Positions 1 through 10,971 of a stretch of 64,000 bases of DNA are shown in pieces. The position numbers and the translations under genes were made by a program. A model generated the notes under the pieces. The model was not told the origin of the DNA. It did not search any database and was given only the letters and a program-made list of their open reading frames with translations. The DNA lies in the NCBI GenBank assembly GCA_013396995.1, contig VWZP01006044.1, positions 762,973-826,972 on the forward strand. Direction: 5' to 3'. Every line of letters starts with the position of its first letter. Position 1 is the first letter of the stretch. The DNA comes from Dicaeum eximium (taxonomy: Eukaryota; Chordata; Aves; Passeriformes; Dicaeidae).

Positions 1-3000
1 CGCAGTAGTGCCTGGAATTGCTCTCCATAAAAGGAGGCTGCGTTTCACCTTTGCGTAGTTTGCTTTAATCAGAGACTTCTGAAAGCCAATGTACGCCTCC
101 CTTGAAGCTCACAGATGTGCTGGGAAACTCATTCCACTCAATTCTATGAACATCCATTGTGGCTCAGGGCTGTGGTCAAGCATCCTTAATGAAAAGCTGT
201 TTGTGCAATACATTTCCTGCTGATCACGAAGAACACCTCCTTGGAAAATAAACACGCTAAAATAAAAATCCCAGGAAGCTTTCAAGTTTATAGACTCTTC
301 CATGGTAACTGAAGTTTGAAAACTACAAACTCCATCTCAAAGCAGCCAGAAAAGTCAAGTAAATGATGACTGAGAAATGTCTCTGATAAGACATAACTGT
401 TTGTGTTGAGCAGTTTGTTCATTTTTGCACTGCAGAATAGTTTCCAAGCATGGTAAAAGAAAAAAGCGTTTCCATTTTACTTTATTTTTTCTCTCATAAT
501 CCATATCACAACTCCCTGACTCCAAACAGGACCAGCACTAAGTTTCTCAGAGCTGTGTCACTTTCTACAGCAGTTTCATGCATGTGGGCTATTGAATGTT
601 TTGCTTAGCCATGGGGAAAGGATGCGATGCACACTCATCCGAGTGTACTCACTTCAAGTTTCATTGAAAGGGAAACATTATCATATGTGCAGTGACAAGC
701 AGAAATCTTCCTCAGTCCTTTACAAGCCTTGCAATTTGCCTGGGGTGCCAGTGCTAGAACAGCTTTCTGTCACAACGTCCTCAGGAAAATGCAGCGTAGT
801 GATGCATACGGACCATGGATTTTGGCAATCAGGTCATGTTAGAAAGTGGAGTCTCTAGCACCCTCTCACCCGTCAAACCCTGTTCTTTCTTAACTCTCAG
901 TTTAATGAGAATACATCCTTTTGTCTTCAGGTCTCTCTAAGCTACCAGAGGTCTTCTGAAAGCATGAGAGGAAGTTCTTCTAAGGAAACAACCTCAAAAC
1001 TTGAGTCACAAGTTTCAAAATACACTAAAAAATGGTGTCCTAAAGCTGAACACAAGGGATATGTATCAGAAAGTTCATAAGCTTTTGTTCCAAGGTCTCC
1101 ACTGTGAAATATTGCCTGGAGACTGGAAAGACTCGTCCACTCCTATAAATATCTCCTCTTACTGCCAGTACTAAGGATATATGTAAAGAGATAAATGCTC
1201 CTGGGTACTTTAGACAATAGCCCTGCATCAGAAAAAGCTGGTCAAAATGAGCAGTAATAGCTTTAACAGCTGTTTTTTCTGGCCCAGGCTTCATGGTTGG
1301 TTTGTCAGATATAGAAGAATTTTTAAATTCTTCACTTAAATGATGCAAAATTTTTCCTGAAGAGAAAAGGAGGAAGAAAGGATAGACTTGGAGAATAATA
1401 CTGCCACTAAAAAGGAGAAGAGGGTCAACCTGCTACACTTGGTGAGCTGTCGGTGAGGAGCCTGGCCATCAAGAGCTGGACTGCATGAAGTAGAAATTGC
1501 TGCTGCACAGGAGCAAGTGGAGACATCACTACCCTTGCATCAGCTGTGTGCCCATAGCTCTGATGGGACTGAGCATGTTTCACTTCTCACCATCTTACCA
1601 AGGGCTCTGTCTTCAGTACCTGCTTTTCTTGCTGCTAGGAAAAAAAGTTTCTTTCCAAGGACTTCTTTCAAACTTTTCTGGATAGGACTTGGTCTTAATT
1701 TGCACTGTCTCAGAAGGGTATATGTTACTACTTGAACAGCTGGGAGAAGGGCTTGGAGCTTTTTTTTGTTTAGGTTTCCTGTTGGTTTTATTTACAATTT
1801 TTCTCTCCTTAGTCTTTGGCTATTTAAAATTCTGCTGTAAACTCCCTTTGTTCTTCCTTGTTGCCAACAAAAAGAACTTGAATGTCGACCAGAAACACCG
1901 CAGACATTGTTTGGCTTGCTTGACTTCTTGCATGGTTTGGTTTGAAGGGAGGAGCGGAACAGTTGGACTGCAATTACCAAATTCTGGCAAATTTTGTGTT
2001 TTGCTTTCCTTAATTCCTGAAATGTAACTTCCGAGAGAAGTAATTTCGCTGAGAGCTTTAGATCTGTAGAGCTCTTTCACTCCAAACACAAATCTCAGTA
2101 TTTAATAGATTGGGTGGGGTTCGATCTGCAGAGAACTAATTGAAGGAGCTGGAAATACAGACATTCAACCCTGATTAATTAGAAGAGCACAAAAGAACAC
2201 TCTAATTCCATTTCCAAATCAAACCAGTTGTACCACAATTATCTCAAGTACCTCAGAGATGGTTGAGTTCACATTTAGTCCCTCCCTTCCTTTCCTCAGG
2301 GAGGAATGGATAGCCTTGTGCACAAGGAGAATCAAAATCCTTTGAGCTCTTTATTTGCTGAGTTCTTTGTCTCCCCCAGTAATACAGTATTTTAAAAAGA
2401 CATCATTTATATTTTGCAGTTTTCAAAGATGCTTTCTATACATGTTCAATAGTGTTCAGCTCATGGAGAGTTCCAATTTCCCTGGAAATCTACACACTTT
2501 TTTAAATAGCTAGAAGGAAGGAGTTCTGAAAACCTGATTTTGATAGATGGGATGAAGATGGGATAGAAGAAGTCCATATAACAATTTCTGACTTCCTCAG
2601 CTTTCCAAATGATCAGTGTTATGGGATCTCCAAAGCTAGAAAACCTAGTTTTTCTCTGTAACTAGAAAAGGTCTCCTCTCCTGGAGATTTACTGTGTTCC
2701 TTGAACAATTCCCATGTCTGCCTATTTCTCCAGCTGGAAGATTTTGGTTCTGCTTTGCTGGTTACACATTTAAAATTTATGACATATGGTAAAACAATGA
2801 CATTGGGTCTCTTCCTGACCATACAGTCCTTCTACGTCTTGTCATTCTGGGTTCATCTCCATCCACCTCAAAATGCAGTTGTTTTTGCAGCATGTGTTTT
2901 AATAAGGCTACAAACAGTACACAAAAGCCCTGGAAAAGAAGTAAAGAGCTTTCCCAGTTTGTGACTACAACAGGAATTTCAGGCCAAAGGCAAGAAACGG

Positions 3001-6000
3001 ACCATTGTTTTCTAGGTAGCTCTGCAAGCCAGTCTTCAAACAACCACAACTGTCCAGGGCCTCTCATTTTGTGTCTCAATTGAAAGACAGCTGTTGCATT
3101 TTCTAAATGGGAAGATAGTTCACCTTGATCCTGGCTTCAGCTGCTGCAGCTTTTTACCATTAAATATAATTCCAAATAAATTATCATCACAGGGAGAAGA
3201 CAGAGAGTGTTTGAACAAAACAAGCCATCAATTTTCTACACAGAAGAGAACAACTCTCATCGCAGAGACACTGCTGTGCTGTTGTCTGAAACACAATTTT
3301 CACCTGAAATTGGACAAAGCATTTGGGAAGTAATTCAAGTTCCTCTAAAGGGAGGATATATTGCACACAGACAGTGGTGGAGGGATTCAGCACCCACAAC
3401 TATGTTCACTGTGTGTAATGAATTAGAAGCATCTTGTTTTAATAGGTCCTAATTGCAACATTTTTTCACATCTCATTTGCAAACACCCCAGGTGTTCCAC
3501 CTCTTTAACTCACCATCAACAAGCTTTACTTTGCTCATTCTGCTCCAGTGGCATCCCTACCAACTTGCCCCTTTTGTTTTGGAGCTTATTTTCACTCATG
3601 ATCTAAAGCCAGGAAAACATCTGTCAGGACGTTTCATCAAACTAAATGCCAAGTTGGGGAATGCATCAATCCTTGCCTAAGACATAGATACACACAGAGC
3701 TTTCCACACTCTATATCTAGCATTAAAGGAAATAAAGGGGACTGGAAGCCTAGAGGTGATCCTTGTGAGCAAGTTTGCCCAGTATTTGACCTCTCCAGTG
3801 CCTCTTACTCTGAACCAGAGCAGCCTTCTTCTCCACACAAGGATGGCTGAACACCCCACCTCCACCCAGACTGGTCACAGGCTGATGGGGCTCCATGCCA
3901 GCCTCTTGTAAATAAAATGCAGACATGATGCAGAAACTCCTCCCTGCCAGCTGTAGACTGTGAAGTGCCATTTCTTGGCATTCCTTTTCTGAGTTTAGTT
4001 TGGGAAACCAACCAGAACTGTCCATCAAGTGCCACAGGAGTGAAGGATATAACCCAAGATTGTTGTGTAAACACAAACTATATAAAGTAAAACCAGATTT
4101 TTAGTATGATTTACCTCAGTATCTCCAAACAATGGAAGATTAATCTGAGTTTCATTTTTGTGGATACGGGTGATCAAAACTCTCATGTTCCCTGCAATGC
4201 TGACATAAACCTGTAATTTTTAAAAATCAGAATGCACTATATACAGCGTGATAGATGGATTTCTACCACAGCATTGCTTGCAGTTTACTCCTAAAAAAAT
4301 TTCTAGGGTTATTTTGCCCTCTGAATATCAATCAAGCCCGGGAGGAGAAAAAGGAAGGAGGATGGATGAGGGAGCAATTGGAGTAACGAGCCTTTCTACT
4401 GTAATTTCAGTAACAGATGAGATTGCATCTGCTCCTTTGCTGGATCCTAAGCAGGCACAGGGAAAAGATGGCTCCTACAGAGTCAAGCATAAACACTGGG
4501 TTTGTGCACATGAAGACAGCAATAGGGGACAAGGCTGCATGTGAAAGACAAATTTTAACAGCTAGCTTTGGATCTGTCTTAGGTTTCAGAAACATGTTAA
4601 ATATAAACTTACTGAAATGCTTTCAGCCCAGTCCTGGTTACACTTCAATATGCTTTCCATTAACTGCTTGGTTGTAAAGATTTTGTTTCCAAACCACTTT
4701 AATAATTTTTAATTCAAGACAAGGTATCTTTAGTGAAGTTAATTACAAAATAATGAGTAGTCTTTTTGTGGCTTAGGAAAGGGTTTCTTTTGGTTTAGGT
4801 TAAATCAGCATGGAACAGATTTAAACTATATTGAAATAAGACATTATTAAATCAGAATAGACACCTACACTGGGGTCCATACAGACATAATTAAAAAGAC
4901 CTGTACATGAGTACAGTCTCATGTGGTCCAAGCATCTGTGTTGTACTGATCTCACAACAGCAGCATAACATGATACAGCCTGAAACACGAGAGGCCCAGT
5001 GCTTATTGAAAGGTTACTTAAAGCAGTGGGTCTAATTCCCTGGGAGAGAATTTGTGTATGTGTTTTTTTTTTAATTACCCCTAATCTCCAAAATTATTAT
5101 GAGCACCAAACCTGCACTTGGGCACCCCTCATGGACTAGAGCCAGGTGACAGAACAGACACACAGAAGAGCACAGGCACACAGAAAGACAACAGAGTGCT
5201 GTGGAAGTGGTGGTGTCTCCTTCATCACTCAGCTAAACACAGAGTGCTGTGAAAATGCTCTCCTTTCTCCCACCACCACACCTCCCATGGCTTAGTTCTA
5301 TTGAATTATATTGTATTTTGTCTCCCAGACACCTGGACAAGAATTAGTGTTGCCTCATTGCACCCATGTGCTTAGCCAAGCCATCTTAGTACTTCCAAGG
5401 TCAGTGTCTACACTCTTCTAAGGTTGATGATCCTTTGGTTTGTCTTTAGAAAAGCAGGGGAGATAAAGTTTCAAAGCAGAGATAAAGGACAAAAAAAAAA
5501 AAACCCAGAAAAAATCAAAATACATGTCATTTTCATATAATAAAAAAGACGGAGGTCAGTTAATTTTGGCTGAAATACACTGCCATTGTTCACACAAAAA
5601 AAATCCAAAAAATAACGAACAAAACGCCGAACAACAAATATAACTCCACCTTATATTTGTTGGTGGTGGATTTGTTGGGCTTTTTTTCTTTAAGACACAA
5701 TGCAGACAAGGACACCTGCTAGAGAGACTTTCCCTTCCCAAAGGCAGTGGCTTCATAATTTTAGCGTGAGTAAGCTACCGCTGTCTCATCCCATTCATTT
5801 GCACAACCACCTCTACCCTCACAGCAATAATGAGCTGCAACTAAACTGCAGGTAGGTGATGGAACAACTTGGATTTGTGCACTGAGCAGAAACTGATTTT
5901 CCTTTTTTTCCCCTACCCCATCCTATGCAGACAAAACTGCATTCTGGTTCACCAACGGATTGCCCTTCGTGGCTGGGGTACAAAATCACAAGGTTAGCCC

Positions 6001-6155
6001 TGCTAGTCTTGCTGTCTCTTGCTTTTAGCCTTGCAAAAATCCACAGGAACTGCATCATCTTGAGCTGGTCATTGAGTGGTGGTGGAAATCATTTGCCATG
6101 AGGTCTTTAAAACATTTGACACTCATTAACTGGTTGGATGTCTGGTGTTTACTAC
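1..6155. other. Unique non-coding DNA, no gene seen
   Basis: I see no gene, exon or recognisable transposon in this stretch. Open frames are under about 105 codons, lie on both strands and carry no known domain. Minor features are short A or T runs near 5060 and 5492 and the imperfect hairpin at 5618-5676, listed separately. Base composition is moderately AT-rich and CpG is sparse, as expected for ordinary avian intergenic or intronic DNA. Confidence 0.6.
5618..5676. repeat. Imperfect inverted repeat with a 12-bp perfect core
   Basis: Positions 5632-5643 (CAACAAATATAA) are the exact reverse complement of 5651-5662, separated by a 7-base loop. With several mismatches the pairing extends to arms of about 26 bases (5618-5643 against 5651-5676). 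The flanks are A-rich on the left and T-rich on the right, so weaker pairing may continue outward. It could be a remnant of a small inverted-repeat transposon or a chance structure in low-complexity DNA. No terminal duplications were identified. Confidence 0.6.
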
Positions 6156-6705
6156 TGTGGTGAGTTGACCCTAGCCAGCAATCCGGTCACTCACTCGCTT
6201 CCTTCCCCTCCAGCAGAGCACAAGGGAGAGAATCCGAAATACAAAAGCTGAAAACTGAAGGAATCAGACAGTTCAATAAGTGAAACAGCTGTGCTCAAGA
6301 AAAGCAAAACAAGCAAAGCGTTCATTACTTGCATGGAGTGGCAGATGTCCAACCACGTACTAGAAAGCCGAGTTTCATCACATGTAAAGGATACTTGGGA
6401 AGACAAATTTCATAACCATGAATGTTCCCATCTTCCTTCTTATTTCCCCCAGTTTTATTGATGATCATGATGCCATATGGTCTGGAATATCCCTTGTATC
6501 AGTCAGGGTCAGCTGTCCTGGCTGTGTCCCTTCCTTACTCTTTGTTCCCCCCCAGCCTCCTCGTCGGTGGGGTGGAATAAGGAGCAGAAAAGGCCTTGGC
6601 TCTGTGTGAGCTCTGCTGAGCAGTAATGGAAACATCCCTGTGTTACCAACACTGTTTTGGTCACAAATAAAAACTCAGGCTGACATCCCAGCCAGAACCA
6701 GTACA
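6156..6705 (-). mobile_element. Solo LTR, avian ERVL-type endogenous retrovirus
   Basis: Read on the minus strand the element begins TGTACTGGTTCTGGCTGG and ends CTCACCACA, giving the TG...CA termini of a retroviral LTR and a length of 550 bp. From established knowledge it matches the common avian ERVL LTR that starts TGTGCTGGTTTTGGCTGG. Several internal landmarks line up: the block around AACAGTGTTG and ACACAGGGATGTTT, the block AAGGCCTTTTCTGCT, and a degraded TATA region just before a CTGGGGGAA motif. A variant polyadenylation region (TATTGAAC for TATTAAAC) lies near 6270. No gag, pol or env sequence adjoins it, so it is a recombined solo LTR. The flanking pentamers ACTAC (6151-6155) and ACAAC (6706-6710) look like a 5-bp target duplication with one change. 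Divergence is considerable, so the insertion is old. Family name assigned from memory, not by search. Confidence 0.85.
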
Positions 6706-9189
6706 ACAACCATGTTTGTATCTATTTCCTTTTTTCCTATTCTGCCTGCTTCATCTCAATTTTGTATCTCAGCTGTTTTGGACAAAGTCTGTCTTTATCT
6801 TACATTTACCTGCAGATGAGGTTCAAAAAAGCTGACAGTGGCAGAAAAATTATTTTTAAAAAAGTAGTTAGGAGAGCCATGACTTACTCTCCTTTATTTA
6901 TTTGTTTTGTTGTATTTTGCTTTTAGTACATGCAGAAGTGTCTGTTAAGATGGAGAACAATGTTGTATCAGGTGATATAGAAATGCTTACTAAGGAAAAG
7001 TCTATGCCTCTATGCAATTTTAATCCGCGTGCACAACAGGAGAAAGGTGAACACAGCAAGTCATTCTGCAGAAGCTCTGCAGTCTCAGTTCATTGCCTTT
7101 CTCAGTGATCCATGCTGCCTCTGCTTTGAGCCATGAGGTAACCTCTGCCTTCCCCAAAAGCTGCCACTTTTCACACTTCTTTTCCAAAGGTCTTTGTAAT
7201 CTGGAGATAGGGTTTGGAAGTTATTTCTATAGAAGTCACCAGAATGAAGAACTCTGCTTGAGAGGCATTTAAATGTCAGGTGCTTCCCCTAAGAGAAAAT
7301 CAGACACTGTTTGAAAGAATCTTTGAAGAGTTCTATTTATAGTCAGCCTTGCCAGCTAAATAAAGACCTATGTACAAATATTTTCAAGAAGTCCCATGAA
7401 CTCTGCTAGCAAACAACAAATCTTGTCTCCTTCTTCCCATGTGATTTTTTTCCCCTGAAGCAGGAAAAAACCCTTTAAACTTGAGAAAAAGTTGATTCAT
7501 AATAATGAAATGGGGAAAGTAGAGCGTATAGTTTTTTCAGTAGCAGAAGTGTAGCACATTGACTGAGTTTCTCTGTGGGTCCTGGTTTTGACTGCAGATT
7601 TACCTGAAAAAAAGAAAGACATGAAGCCAGTAAAATACTTAAAGCCACATTTGGAGCTTTAATCATGTGAACAGTCTCCTCTAAGCCTTGGAGTTTTCAT
7701 CCTGCACTTCTGAAGATAATTGGGGTTTTATTATACTGAAGGAAATTGAGAGTACTTAAACATGATTTAGGGATGCTGCCTGTGACTTGGGAATCAGATG
7801 TATTTCTTCCTCCTGACTCCATGACCTCAGTCAACTCACTGCCTCTCTTGGCTTTGCACCTCTGAAAACGGAACCAGTGAGCCCTTCCTTCCTTCTCTGG
7901 AAAGAGTATTTCTAGAGGAAAAATGGTGTGTCAATCTCCATGGCCACTCAGGCCTGAAGTTTTGTTATAAAACCACCTGTAATAACTTCCAGCACCCATA
8001 ATGTAGAATTTAGACCATTAGTACCTGAGCTGAGACCACCAGTTCTTTTGTGTAAGCTGTCAAAAAGCTGTCAAGGTGAGCTACTGCAGAGCAAAACTCT
8101 CTGCCAGTGCCAGTTTCCTGGGTCATCCCACCTGCCTGTTCCCTGCCCCCACCCAGGTTCCCCTCTCACTGTTACATTTCTGGGGTTTATTTAGCAGATA
8201 GATAAGCAATGGGACTGTGCTTGTGGGCAATTTCAAAGTAGAGGAAATAATACCAAGGGGAGGCACAATAACTACCTGCAGATAGAGAAAAGAATGTTGC
8301 ACCAGAGGACAGGAAACAATTATTACTATTCATCAGCAATGATAGAGAAAGAAGTAATTAAACTTCAGCTGCATCAGGGAAAATTTTAGACAGAATATTA
8401 CAGAAAACAGCTGAAAAAAAGACATGTCTGTGCTGCCAAGGAAAGTGGTGTTGTCACTCTGGTATTCAAAGTCACATTTCATGAACGCCTTTCTCTAAAG
8501 AGGCTAAGAACACACTACACCTAACTCAGCATTCTTGGGGGCTGAGACAGTAAAACATTTCTATTCATGGGAGTAGCTAAACATGCTTAAATCCCATTCA
8601 CATAATCTGAAAAGCCAAAGAATGTAGGTACAACTGGAGCTCTTGAAGGGCACTGGATGACAAGGGAGTAGATGTGAATCCTCCCAAAGCACCAATATTT
8701 TTCCCAGTACAGGAGGACTGGTGAGTATCTGCCACAATGAGCCTTCACCTCAAATGGATGCTGGTAGAGCCACACTGCCTGTACCCAGGCTGTCACCATA
8801 GAGCTGAGACATCCTTATGACAAGCAGGAGGTTATGGAGCAAATGGAGAACAGCCTCCATTCCAGCACAGTGTAAGGACAGGAGAGAGGGAACAGATGTT
8901 CCCTGTGGCTGTGACAGAAGAGAGAAGCCTGATCACGAGGGCAATGGGGGAGACACTTTCCTTTCTACCACTCTGCTTTAGCCTTGAAGAAGGAATTACC
9001 CTTGAGGGTTACTCCAAGCAGAAAACAAGTTTATATATTCTAAATTCTCTCTAGAAGGGCCTCTAGGCTTAGGAAAAATGCATGAAAGAGAAGGGCAAGT
9101 CCTCTTTCCCTTCTTGATGTCCTCACCCTACCTAAAGCTCAGGCAAGGGTAGGTCACAGCTTTTCTTTCTGTTTTGGGCTCCCTTCCCA
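6706..9189. other. Unique non-coding DNA with one MIR-like relic
   Basis: Apart from the MIR-like fragment at about 7785-7885, nothing recognisable is present. Open frames are short and without homology that I can recognise. There are no CpG-rich patches and no long simple repeats. Confidence 0.55.
7785..7885 (+). repeat. Ancient MIR/CORE-SINE-like relic
   Basis: The order of motifs follows the MIR core: a TGACTTGGGAATCAGA-like stretch, then CTGACTCCATGACCTCAGTCAACTCACT, which resembles the MIR segment for a tRNA-derived SINE core (TGTGACCTTGGGCAAGTCACTT in the consensus). A CCTCTCTTGGCTTTGCACCTCTGAAAACGG tail corresponds to the usual CCTCAGTTTCC...GTAAAATGG part. Similarity is only partial, as expected for an element from early amniote history. 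No target duplication is visible. A RepeatMasker run would settle it. Confidence 0.5.
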
Positions 9190-9650
9190 CAGTCCAACTC
9201 GCTGTGACACGAGTCCGGTCCAGTCGGGGGGAGCGTGGCAAAAATTGAGGAACAGGAATGATGGAATTGCCCAAAAAATAAAGAACTTTAATAGCAAAAT
9301 AACAAATTCAGAAACTGCACAATCTAAGGGGCAAGGTCCAAAGACAAGGGGTGTGGTGAATGTAACAATGTGTAGGGGTGTTCTGAGGGCAGGGATCCAA
9401 TCACCAACACGGCCTTATATGTGACAGGTCCCAAACCCACTGAGAACAAGAACCAGAAACGTGACCTAATATAGAATACTTCTCTTAACATACCATTAAC
9501 ATACCAACTCCCATGACTACACTCTTCTCACCATGACCTGACCAGATATCTCCCTTTCAGTATCCTGCTTCCCATGGCCTCAGGTTGATGCCTCCTGTGT
9601 GTAACAGTGAGGTTAAACCACTATTCATCCTAGCCAGTGGTGTTCTCACA
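9190..9650 (-). mobile_element. Solo LTR-like element, family unresolved
   Basis: On the minus strand this stretch has LTR architecture: a start of TGTGAGAACACC, a TATA-like ACATATAAGG (plus positions about 9413-9423), and an ATTAAA/TTTATT polyadenylation region about 125 bp downstream (near 9280-9293). A short GC-rich U5-like end follows, containing GACTGGACCGGACTCG. The 461-bp core is flanked by identical heptamers CTTCCCA at 9183-9189 and 9651-9657. These could be a target-site duplication, although the inner 3' end (GGACTG) does not close with the canonical CA. The true ends may instead be nearer 9203 (TGTCACA) and 9615 (TGTTACA). No internal retroviral genes adjoin it. The CpGs in the U5 end are unusual for this window and suggest the insertion is younger than its surroundings. 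Confidence 0.6.
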
Positions 9651-10666
9651 CTTCCCATGTTGTGCATGAGGTGCCACAGAGACACAAATTTCAAGGAACT
9701 AGAATTAGTATTTAGAGTAAAATAAGAAGGAAGGAGAGGGAGAGGGAGCATGTAGGCCTAATGGCATGGTTTCTACTGCCTTGTCTCCACTGTCTCTACT
9801 GTCTCCACATTTCATTCATTTTGCTAATCCACTGGAGAAATGGCTCACTGGCAGGCAGAATCTTGAAGCAGCCATTTAAATTTTCTTGATGGCCCCCAAG
9901 GCAAGTCAATTTTCAGTCTGACTGGCTTTAATCCCAGTGGAGAGCCTTGCCATGCCATTACATGGCACAGCAGGAGTAAGAGTGGGGAGGCAATCACATT
10001 ATAGTACCACTCCATTTAGCCATAATCTGTAAGTATCTCATGAAAGCATCAACCATTATTATGACTCCTGATGTCCTTCAAGCAAAGTCTTTGTGGGGAA
10101 AAGGAAGAGAAAAAAAAATGTCCACCTGTCAAAAGGAGACAGGCCCTTTCATTCAAGGGAAAGGGAGGTGAAATGTAAAAGTGACACAATATTATTTAAA
10201 CATCCTATTACTAAAATTACAGTTCATCTATATAAAACTGAGCTATAGGACCTTAGTCTGTCAGCTAGATCAATGTACCTGCCGTGGTCACAGAGATGCA
10301 AGGAGCTGAGGAAGCATTTGTGAGACAGAATTTGCTGTAAAGGCTTCCAGCCTCAGTCCATCATGCCTAGTGTCCTTCCCATGGCGCTAAATAGCTGCAG
10401 GGAGTGATGCTGAAGAGGGACAGGATGGCTTTTCTTCAGCCCATTGCTGCTACATTCACATCCAGAGGCTTGAGGCAACCTTTGCTTAACCACAGCTGGT
10501 TTGGGGCCAGCAGCTTTATTCAGAATTGTATTTAAAATCCATCTCTGGCGCATGACTCTCTGACCTCTCGTGGCAGATGCAGGCTGATCACACTCTGTGT
10601 GTGGAAATAGCTGGCATCAGTGGCTGCAAATCTGCACAGCTACCCATTAAAGTGGCCAGCTCCAAC

Positions 10667-10696
10667 ACAGAGTGTAGATGAACAGAGTGTAGATGA
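10667..10696. repeat. 15-bp tandem duplication (two copies)
   Basis: ACAGAGTGTAGATGA occurs at 10667-10681 and again immediately at 10682-10696 with no mismatch. It is most simply a replication-slippage duplication. Confidence 0.9.
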
Positions 10697-10943
10697 ACTG
10701 GACAGGGTATTTGCAGAATTGCTCCTATTTCCACACCTGCTTTGGATGTTTGGTAAATTAAGTCAGATTTTTGGCCTCTGTTTCTCTGTAAATGAATATT
10801 CCTGCCCATGTGTGTAAATGGACTAGCAAATGCAAACAGACACAAATGGGATCATGGATACAACATGTCATCTTACCATGAGGGAAGGGAAAACAGTCCA
10901 TTTCTGTGGGCTTTTTCTCCCTTTTTTATCTCCCTTTTTTATT

Positions 10944-10971
10944 TATTGTGATAAAATATTTTATCACAATA
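10944..10971. repeat. Perfect 28-bp AT-rich palindrome
   Basis: The left half TATTGTGATAAAAT (10944-10957) is followed directly by its exact reverse complement (10958-10971), with no spacer. The next outward pair (10943/10972) does not match, so the palindrome ends there. Such a sequence can extrude as a cruciform and can bind symmetric dimeric proteins. No transposon termini adjoin it. Confidence 0.95.

Noticed and set aside
2110..2135. GGTTCGATCTG resembling a tRNA B box
   Set aside because: No A box at the right distance and no cloverleaf could be drawn.
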